In this document: piece after piece, positions 55,693 through 64,000 of the stretch
Layout of the letters: every line of letters begins with the position of its first letter
Numbering within the stretch: position 1 is the stretch's first letter
Assembly (NCBI GenBank): GCA_026545765.1
Contig: CM048844.1
Span: 60,932,545-60,996,544, forward strand
Source: Plantago major
Lineage: Eukaryota; Streptophyta; Magnoliopsida; Lamiales; Plantaginaceae
Direction: 5' to 3'
Length of the DNA: 64,000 bases
Program-made: the position numbers and the translations under genes
The notes under the pieces: model-generated
What the model saw: only the letters and a program-made list of their open reading frames with translations
The model's database searches: none
What the model was told of the DNA's origin: nothing

Positions 55693-58600
55693 GAAAGGAG
55701 CACTGCATTGACTGCCACTTTTTGTCGATTTATTTTTGTGTTTATGAACAGGCCTCGGAGCCCCCAAGTTGTAATTCGATTTCCGTCAAGTCAATACAAC
55801 TTTGCTTTTCATAACACATCTTCACTCCGCTCGGGTCAGGTCCTTCGGACCCCGTTGCCCGACCGAGTCACAAGGAAAGTTACCTAGCTGCTTGTTTCGG
55901 GTCTAAGTTGCACACCGATCCGAGCAAGCTTTAACAAAATGAAACAGGAAGACAACGATAACAAAAACAAGTGCATTTTATTCAAACAAAATGAGGACCG
56001 AGTTACAAAGTAAGAGCCCGACGAGCCCTAATCAAGCTTACAAAGACACAAGCACCTATTCTAGTTAACCCTCCTACTCTTGCAAAAGCTCCATCTTTAG
56101 AAGAACGATCTTGTACTTCCGAGCGCTTGTCGGAACGAACTTGATTCGGTCATAATTGATTCTACACCTGCGAACATTCCGAATAAGGAAGAAGACTTTT
56201 CAACAAAACAAGTTCAGCTCCCTGAGATATATTTGTGTCACCGCAACGACTCGGATCACTCCCTCCCAGAGAATACGGAGTTCCTTTCGGACATCCTAGT
56301 ATCTGGGAGTGAGCGACCAGGATAATTGAGGCCATTCAAGACATCCTGATAGAATGCTTCGTGACTTCCGAACGGAAGAAACGTTTCCGCAGCAAGAAAG
56401 TGTCGCCAGTACAATCCGGATCATCTCCTACCAGATACTACAGTGCATCCTTCTCGAATTACTTAAGTATTTGGAAGGGGACGACTAGGATAATCGGAAC
56501 GATCCAAGTTACTCCGGAAGCCTCCGCTGATCCGACTCCTAACAAACTCGGGAGTGTCAGGAACTCCGTTCCAGAATTGCAAGTAGCCCCCGCGGGCCTT
56601 CAATTCTTGGAACGAAGTTTCTGATACAACTGGGCTGCTCGGACACGGACCGACGAACCTTAGTCATGTAACTGGCTCACGATTGTTTGCAGTTCCGATC
56701 CCCAACAAGACCGGCATTATCCGGAACTCCCTTACAGAATTGCAAGTGGCCCCCTCGGGCCTTCAATTCTGGAATGAAGTTACCGATGAAACCGGACTGC
56801 TCGGTCAAGGAACCACACGGTCGAGCCGAGCAACTTACATTCAAGTAAACGTTTTCCGACATGCCTCCGAGAGAGAGCGGTGGTATCCCCCCTTTCCTTC
56901 CAAGCATTGCAAATAGACCCTCTCGGGCCTTCTATACTTGGAAAGAAGGGAAAGATACATCCAAACCTATCAAAGACGGGCCGGACTGTAGCAAGTTCCG
57001 CTCAGAGATTTCCGAACGACCACAACTTGGTAGGACGGTTTTGATAGACTACTCCCAATATTCCAGGTTGATCCGTTTCAAGATCCTAGAATACTGGAAG
57101 GGATATTTCCAGAATACTCACACCAACTCGAGGTCGCCCCGACCCCTACGTCTATCCGAAAGACGAACAACTCAACGAGATAGCTTTGATAGAAGGCCTT
57201 CCGACATCCCGGGCGGATCTTACACCGAACCTCGGAATACTGGAAGGGCTTCTACCAAAACAATCCCGAGGACTTGTCGTCCCCCGGATGCAGACTCAAA
57301 GTCAAACGACTCGGATATGCTAAAAACTCAGAACTTCCGAGACTTACACGTTCCGGTGCAACAGCTTATTATGCAACACTCCATCCGCTGATAAAACCCT
57401 CAGTCGGTGGAGGCTGCATAATAACCAATTGAACCGACTCGCTCCAACTCGACTCCCAACGTCCGAGTGCGTGTTAGCACGACAGCATTTGTTGCAAGAC
57501 TTCCAGAGGCTGGTCACTCCTCCATCAGGATGACCAGCTACTGGAACACTGCAACAAATCCGATCGGACTAACTTGATACGGACATACAAATCAAGATTA
57601 CTGGAGTATGATGGCCCTTGACACCTAAGTCCGAATGAGCCTAACACTCATTCACACTTCAGGTCCCGAAGCAACAATCATAACTGGCATCCTAATTCAA
57701 AAGTTTTTAGGACAATATTTTCCTTCGCTCGAATCGCCAAAGTTATTGACTCTTCCGACAAGAGCCTTAACCAAGGAGGATCTCTATGCTAAAGAAATAA
57801 AAGTCCGAAGTATTTAAGGTTCTACGACAAGCCTAACCTACTGGTGGATCGGATCCACCGATCCGCGGAAGGACGTTCCCATGCGGAGCTGTTTAAGAGT
57901 GAAGAAAAGCTCCTTACGGGAACGTCCCTACACAGAAACATTGGATCCGACCCAAGGGGTCCGAATCTACTACTATGAAAACGACAGACTGATGTGGACA
58001 AAAGCCGTACAAGGCAAGGGTATTTATAGAGAATCAAGACCAGTCAGATATCGACGCGTGTCACGCCGACTTTGGGCTTGGGCTTGGGCTCCCAATTGGG
58101 CCAGCCCATCGACCCTTTCCCTTCCAGCCCAACAACCCTTTCCTTTCTGGCCCAGACCCATCGAACTTTCGAGAAGAGACTCTACTCGGATTACACAATC
58201 CGAAATCCTCTAGGACGTTGTGCAAATTCTTCTGGCAGATTCCTACCAAGTCTTCCTGACTCGGAACATTGGCCAGAAACCCTTCCAGACATGTCCGTTT
58301 CACTCATAACTTGCGCATCCATTTGACTCTTGTCAAACAAAGACCAGATTCGGAACGATTTGGTACCTGCCAGGGTTCCGACTCACTTGACTCTTGTCAT
58401 TAATACCGACTACAAAACTACGCCTACGGAATAGGCAGAGTAGCTATCTTACAAAAGGATATACGGATCAGGTCCAGTCTTTCCGACCCATCACCTGTTG
58501 CGCTAATTTGGGTTCCTAAACTCAGAATTCTGACATCTCCTGGGATCGGATCACTCGCCATGGGGCCCGTAACCGCCGCGATGGGCTTGGGCCCGGACAT

Positions 58601-59279
58601 GGGCCTAGCACTTGGGCCGCTATCGGGCCAACCCAGAGTCCCTGCACATTTCCGGCCTCATTGAGTGAATTATTTCAAACTATTACCCGTTCGGATCTGT
58701 CAGCCCGAGGCTGCCACGCTAACTTCCTTACAACTACGATCTGTCAGCCCGAGGCTGTCACTCAACTCTTACATTGTGAAAGCCAACACGGCTCGGAGCA
58801 GTACCCCAAGTCCCTACGGATCGAACAAGATGATAACATCCAACCTAGCCCTACTTGTTATAGATTTGATTACATCAATCTTACCTATACGATCAGCATT
58901 TAGAGCTAAGACCCGGACAAACGCCTTGTCCGACCGAGCCAAAGATCTACGAATTGAATACTGCATTATTTTGGGGAAAATCGAGCCTCGTAGACTCAGA
59001 TCCACTACCCACAAAAGCCGAGTCAATGAAACTTTTGAGTTGCCGGTCTATTTTATAAACTCAATGCATAAGAAGAAACATGCACTCGAAAAAGAAATAA
59101 CAACAAGGCAATGATAAAAGTTGACCCGAGCCATCAACGAGCCCGGACCAATGACATAGATACCGAATCAAGTGTAACTTCAACAAAATGATTTATATAA
59201 AACAGTGTTTAAGAAGGAAACAACATTGTCTCAAGGTCCGAAGGCCTGTAATTACAGCAATTCGTGGCATACCCCGTCT
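55693..59279 (+). other. Non-coding tract between gypsy A pol and the antisense gene
   Basis: No gene is seen on either strand. Three diverged copies of a unit with GAATTGCAAGT-GCCCC-CGGGCCTTCAATTCTGGAA lie at about 56560-56640, 56727-56812 and 56890-56955. A shorter ATCTGTCAGCCCGAGGCTG repeat occurs at 58696 and 58738. The minus strand holds a TATAAATA at 58021-58028 of unknown use. Confidence 0.65.
56560..56955. repeat. Three diverged repeats, about 165 bp apart
   Basis: Common core TTGCAAGTRGCCCC-CGGGCCTTCAATTCTGGAA; the first two copies also share the flank CTGCTCGG. The third copy is the most diverged (TTGCAAATAGACCCTCTCGGGCCTTCTA). Confidence 0.75.
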
Positions 59280-62200
59280 TCACTCTCTCCGCCGCTCGGA
59301 TGAACCAGCCTGAGTTCCGGAGGGGCCTCCGATCTCCTTTTTCGGAGGTGCTTGCTCCCGTTCTCTAGCTTCCTGGGCCAACCTCCTCTCTCTTCGAGCC
59401 TGCACCTCTTTCAGGAAGCCAAGGCATTGTTGCATCAAGTCCAAATCCCGATCGAAACCATGGACAGGCCCGGGCAGAGTCAACCAGTCTCGGTTGTGCT
59501 CCAAGTGATCCTCCAAAGGAACGAAGACACTAGACATCAGCAACCGGGGCACGAATCATGGAGGTACCACCGTGGTCGAACTTCTTGTCCTCTGTCTCAT
59601 CACAGACCAGCTCCACAAACTCGCATTGGAGCAAGTCTTCGTCCGAGACACCCTCCGGAGCAAAATCCGAGCCATCGGCCTCTTTGAAAGCAGAAACGTC
59701 TTCACCCTCCAAGTCGCAGCCACTCGGAATCCAACCCTACCGCCGGAACTGGCCTACAGCCGCATCGAACCCATCCTGCCGAGCCTCGTCATGCTTGGAC
59801 TCGAACAAGAATTTGCAGGAGTCCGACCCCAAGAAATCCTGGACGGTCTTGGTCCGGACCTTTAGCAGCTCATCCAGCATCATGTCCTTAAAGCTCCGGG
59901 AGACACTAACGAACTCATCCACGCTATCTTGATGGACTTTCAAGTCCTCCTCTAGCGCTAGGATGGCACTTTTCATCTTGGCCGTCTCCGCCTCGGCCTC
60001 CTTCTTGGCAGCAAGGATCTTCTTCAACCGCTCAGACACACTATTCAACCGAGACGTCTCCACCGCCCGAGCAGCCTCAGCCTTGGCAAAATCCTCCTCT
60101 AGTGTGGCCCTCCTACCCGCCACCACGGAGCACGCCTGAACGGCGGCAGTAAGCTAAAACAACCAACATTAAAAAGTTAGAAACGCAGTTCAAAGCCACA
60201 GAAAGTTTAAAACACAATCAAAACTTTACAAAAACGAACCTTGCGATGAGTAGCGGTCAACTCCGCAATTCGGTCCAGTTCTGAGGCAGCTACCAGCCGA
60301 GCCACCTCAGCATCCAACTCCAGCTCCGGCGCATCACTTATCTTTCCCTTGCCCTTCTTGGCCGAAGGGATCGGACCTTCGGACGAACGCTTCTGTCCGA
60401 TCAAAGATTCTCGAGCCATTTGGCGAAGGTCCCGAGACACAGACCTCGGAGGTTTCTTAGCCCCCTTCGAACTAACCGCCTTACCCTTGTCCGGGGTAGG
60501 TATGGTCTGAGCCTCTTCGCCCGCGGCTGCCCTCCGAGTCTCCTCCACTCGGAAGGTGGCAGCATTCCGGGGCTCCTCCATTGGCAGCACAGTGGACGTC
60601 TTTATGATCTGGGTTCAGGTACCCTCCTCCATCTCCTTTCGTTGAGCAGCATTCTGCTTCCGCTTCAACTCCCGCATGGTGGACATGGTGTACTCGAACC
60701 AAAATTCTGCATGATAACAACAATTTACAATTTACAACTACAAACAAAACAAGTAACCACCGACTCAGATGACCAACACATGACCGAAGGAGGAAACACT
60801 TACTCAGATCCTTCTTTCCATCGCAAAAACATGGCTCCGAAAAGCCGGCTAGGTAAGGTAGAGGTTGGCATACCAAACCTCGGAAAAAGTATTTCTCCGG
60901 ATCCTGATTCTGGTGGAGAGCTTGCATCCACAAAGGGACGTTCCGAGCCGGGGGCTTCCAGTCCGGCAGCCTGCCTCGGAAATTTTTTCTCTCGAAATGC
61001 CATTTGGTCCTTTTTGCTTCGGATTGACCTTGCTCGAAATGCCATTTTCTCTCGAAATTTTTCTCTCGAAATGCCAAGGTGGCAGCATTCCGGGGCTCCT
61101 CCATTGGCAGCACGGTGGACGTCTTTATGATCTGGGTTTGGGTACCCTCCTCCATCTCCTTTCGTTGAGCAGCATTCTGCTTCCGCTTCAACTCCTGCAT
61201 GGTGGACATGGTGTACTCGAACCAAAATTCTGCATGATAACAACAATTTACAATTTACAACTACAAACAAAACAAGTAACCACCGACTCAGATGACCAAC
61301 CACATGACCGAAGGAGGAAACACTTACTCAGATCCTTCTTTCCATCGCAAAAACATGGTTCCGAAAAGCCGGCTAGTTAAGGCAGAGGTTGGCATACCAA
61401 ACCTCGGAAAAAGTATTTCTCCGGATCCTGATTCTGGTGGATAGCTTGCATCCACAAAGGGACGTTCCGAGCCGGGGGTTTCCAGTCCGGCAGCCTGCCT
61501 CGGAAAATTTTTCTCTCGAAATGCCATTTGGTCCTTTCCGCTTCGGATTGACCTTGCTCCAAAGCGATCCGGACGAAGACATATCTCTTCCACCAATTTA
61601 TCCCATGGAGGAGAGCGGATCGACAAAAAATGTGTATGCTTGGCGACACACAAACGTATAAAACAAAGTATTCCTATTACTTACACTAACGTTAAATAAC
61701 TTCCGAAAGTTATCAAACGTAACCCGATGTCCTTATATTTACACATCACCCCGAAGCACATCAGAGTTCCGAGCGAGTTGGGGATGATCTGATGAGGACT
61801 TAACCCCATGCTCTTCAATATGTCCGAAAACTCGGACGACACGGGCAACTGCCACTCAAAGTTAAGACTTATCTCATGAATGCACATGTAACCCGGAGGC
61901 GGATTGTAAAAAGCGTGCAACTCATCCGGAATGAGGATCTCCACACACTCCGGAATCTCATACTTCCTCCGAAGTTCACCCACCTCCTCAGCCGTCACAA
62001 TCGAAGGACATGTGGGCAATGTACCTTCCTCGTTCATTTCACCCTCCGGATCAGGATGAGTAACATCGTCCCTTGTCCGAGGAAATTTCACCCGGAATAC
62101 GTCCTCACCCCTCTTGAGCCCCTCGGGCAATTCATCTTCGATCATCTGACGAATCGTACCTGCTTTCCCAGCGGACTCCCTCCGAAAAAAATGGGCAGAC

Positions 62201-62801
62201 AACATTTCTTCTTCTTCTTCCTCCTCGGAATTGACGTTGCCAGTCCGATCGTCCTCCTCCACTCTATCATCCCCGGACGACGAACTCAGTTCCACCACCG
62301 TCCGAAGGGGAACAACAACCTGGACCCGATCCTCGACACCTTCTTCGAACATACCTAACTCAGGTGGCGCCTCAGAGGTATCATGCACCTCCTCGATGTT
62401 AGGCTCCTGCGGATCCGGAACGAATGGCACTCGGTTAGGGTTACTCCTAAAATGATAGCCTAAGTTGCAAATCAGGGATCGAATCTCTACCGGGAGTTCG
62501 GGCTCTGTCCCAGCACGGCCCGAACGGAGAGCCCCTATGGTCCGTGAGCTTGTCTCTTGAGCCACACCAACACCCTGCACATTAGAGACTTGCAGGTAAT
62601 CCCGACGCTTCGGAGACCCTGAACCCGGAACAACTAACCGAAGTAAGGAGCTTACCTCGGGCTCTTCCCAAATGGACGGGAGCTCGCTCAGCTCATCGAC
62701 TCGTCCTCACCAACAATATCAATCTCCTCGGAGCTGTCGGATAACGCATCGGAGACATATCCCTCAGCCTCGGATCGGTTCTGACTATCACTCTCGGACA
62801 T
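59280..62801 (-). pseudogene. Antisense multi-exon gene of gypsy A (Transposase_28-like)
   Basis: Transcribed opposite to gag-pol. Exons by splice signals: E1 62801-62656 (ATG, MSESDSQ); E2 62574-61685; E3 about 61640-61328; E4 60706-60240; E5 from 60153. Donors GTAAGC, GTAAGT, GTAAGT and GTTCGT; acceptors GTGCAG, (E3 unclear), CATGCAG and TTTTAG. E1-E2 and E4-E5 join in phase 0; E3-E4 join inside an AAA codon. E2 has an acidic part, then ELRRKYEIPECVEILIP, FYNPPPGYMCIHEISL and FSDILKSMGLSPHQIIPNS, the pattern of the Pfam 'putative gypsy type transposon' (Transposase_28) family. E4-E5 is basic, then coiled-coil-like (SERLKKILAAKKEAE) with DFLGSDSCKFLFESKHDEA at the end. Breaks: one-base losses in E1 and near the end of E2, TAG at 59737 and a shift near 59540. 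Antisense frames are known in several Tat elements; the role is unknown. Confidence 0.85.
60553..61559 (-). repeat. Tandem duplication of an exon-intron-exon unit
   Basis: 60553-61035 and 61076-61559 (483 and 484 bp) are nearly identical at a 523-bp offset. Each copy holds most of E3, the intron with its GTAAGT donor (60803 and 61327) and CATGCAG acceptor, and the start of E4. Between them are about 40 bp built from CTCGAAATGCCA-like pieces. Confidence 0.95.
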
Positions 62802-63258
62802 CCTAGGGAAAGGAGAAGGCAATTTCGTAAGCTTTAAGATGGCAGTCCGAGAGGCCGTTTATGTATATTGAAAACGGAGAAGAAATTTTAAATTTAGGGC
62901 AAAAGAAAGCGAGTCTACCGGACGGAGTTAGTTCGGAGTCAGTAAGATGTTAACTCGGTGTTAGTCAACATAGCCAAGACATTGGTTATTGCTAACTATA
63001 GCCTACGCATCATGGGCATACATCCAAGCAGACTAGACTCTTAACAGAAACGACACAACAAGCAAGGGAAATTGAATCACACAACGAAACAAACTTACTT
63101 GTACTCGGATGGGTGGATTGAAGGCAGCTGACTTCACACGGAACCACGCACTACGAACTTCTTCTTACTCACTTTGGATTGGTTGTAAGTGCTTCGGACG
63201 TGCTCAAGTGCAAAAATCTTCTCTCTAAAAGTGAGAAAATGAAAGCGACTTAGGCCCC
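62802..63258 (-). other. Leader region of the antisense gene
   Basis: Between the TATA box and the E1 ATG. No other frame with support. Pyrimidine-rich plus-strand text such as GAGAAAATGAAAGCGAC lies next to the presumed start. Confidence 0.45.
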
Positions 63259-63266
63259 TATTTATA
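63259..63266 (-). promoter_or_regulatory. TATA box of the antisense gene
   Basis: TATAAATA in the context CTCTATAAATAGGGG on the minus strand. The E1 ATG lies about 460 bp downstream, leaving a leader of roughly 430 bp. Confidence 0.65.
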
Positions 63267-63869
63267 GAGGGCTATATCTGGAACTCCAACCGTCATGATT
63301 TTTTGGGATAAAATCTCCATCGTAGATCAAAAATCATCCAACGATGTAGTACAACAATACCAAGCGAAATGACGAATCGGTGATAACAAAGACGCATACA
63401 ACAAACTTCCCCACTTTCGGACGGAAGACAACACTCAGGCCTCGGATGACTACCCATCGGACGCCTCGGAACTTTTCCTGACAAGGATCACTTGGTAACA
63501 CACGGTGCCTTGTCCACCCGGACGTTTCCCTTCGGACCTTCTCTTTATAAAAGACTTTGGTCCGGATAGGACACTCATCTACGGACTAACCCGTAACTTA
63601 CCAAAGGTATAAATCCGACGTTCTTAGTCTACACTTAGTCTCGCTTACAAATACCCTTTTCTTTCTTAAACTTTGTTGCACCCCGAACCTTTTCCCTCGG
63701 ACGCCAACAAAAGTAAAAAAGAAGGGGGGGGGGGAGATTAAGTTAAGGACCATACGAAGCACGTATTACAACTTTTTTCTGCTTACGAGAGACGGATTGG
63801 ACCAAGGAACAACCCATCCTCTTCGGTCTCAACCAATAGTTCCACAACTATCTTCTACTAAGATACTTG
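63267..63869. other. Gypsy A 3' non-coding region
   Basis: No gene is seen. A G12-13 run lies at 63724-63736. The TTCCACAACTATCTTCTAC block before the PPT also occurs before LTR C2 (20680-20705), so it is a conserved element end. Confidence 0.6.
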
Positions 63870-63883
63870 GAAACTAGGGGGTC
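63870..63883 (+). promoter_or_regulatory. Polypurine tract of gypsy A
   Basis: GGAAACTAGGGGG next to the 3' LTR start; the same tract precedes LTR C2. Confidence 0.85.
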
Positions 63884-63887
63884 ATAT

Positions 63888-64000
63888 GTTAATACGAAAT
63901 ATGTCCAATCCGTCATAGGCGCCTTTGGAACGAATCCTAAGGCGTCCCAAGTTGTCTAAAGGATCCGAGACACTATGATCCGACCCATAGGTCCGACCCA
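63888..64000 (+). repeat. Gypsy A 3' LTR, first 113 bp
   Basis: TGTTAATACGAAATATGTCC and onward matches the 5' LTR at 48668 with a few differences. It is cut by the window edge. Confidence 0.95.

Larger units (their letters stand above)
48668..64000 (+). mobile_element. Gypsy A: near-complete Tat-type Ty3/gypsy element
   Basis: 5' LTR 48668-49531, PBS, gag, PR, RT, RNase H, a second RNase H, IN, a 3.6-kb non-coding tract, an antisense gene, PPT, and the first 113 bp of the 3' LTR (63888-64000). The dual RNase H and the antisense gene before the 3' LTR are marks of the Tat lineage. It inserted in a minus-strand Helitron. The right end and its target duplication lie outside the window. Confidence 0.95.

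Noticed and set aside
58021..58028. TATAAATA on the minus strand in the gypsy A non-coding tract
   Set aside because: No coding exon follows on that strand within reach, so I do not call a promoter.
60420..61130. Long plus-strand frames (for example 236 codons) opposite the antisense gene
   Set aside because: They are shadows: the minus strand has splice sites, phase agreement and a family pattern, the plus strand has none.
1..64000. CRISPR arrays, tRNA or rRNA genes
   Set aside because: Repeats seen are too few, too long or diverged for CRISPR. The only tRNA-like text is the primer-binding sites.

Overview
The window is transposon-dense plant DNA. The elements are angiosperm types: Ty1/copia elements of the large SIRE/Maximus kind, Ty3/gypsy elements of the Tat kind with a second RNase H, and Helitrons. 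I found no convincing host gene, tRNA, rRNA or CRISPR array. Base composition, introns with GT-AG borders, long AT microsatellites and nested insertions all fit a repeat-rich, probably eudicot, chromosome. The species cannot be named from this.

Layout. 1-1698: unassigned repeats, including a direct duplication and a 44-bp-arm foldback. 1699-3078: a solo LTR with target duplication AAGCC. 3131-3364 plus 19746-20026: a gypsy LTR (C1) split by Copia I. 3365-19740: Copia I, minus strand, 16.4 kb, TSD TACTC, with gag, PR, IN, RT and RNH followed by two accessory genes (X1, X2). 20034-20658: gypsy LTR C2. 20659-21950 plus 37289-42148: gypsy B, minus strand, split by Copia II. 21951-37288: Copia II, plus strand, 15.3 kb, TSD GCCGG, same gene order as Copia I. 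42152-48667: decayed Helitrons, one plus-strand and one minus-strand. 48668-64000: gypsy A, plus strand, nearly complete, with its 3' LTR running off the window. Gypsy A has an extra gene on the opposite strand between pol and the 3' LTR.

How the genes work together. In each retroelement Gag forms the particle, the protease cuts the polyprotein, RT and RNase H copy the RNA, and integrase inserts the cDNA. Every copy is broken by stops and frameshifts, so all are fossils or non-autonomous. The unusual parts are accessory. X1 of the copia elements has several short phase-0 exons with introns in the SENSE direction, conserved in two independent copies, so the genomic RNA must escape splicing. 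The gypsy A antisense gene has at least five exons with consistent phases and its own TATA box. The copia LTR leaders carry tandem hairpins whose stems show paired base changes between the two elements. These three are the best candidates for poorly described biology.

Limits: all similarities come from reading motifs by eye. No database search, alignment program or folding program was run. Frameshift sites are approximate.
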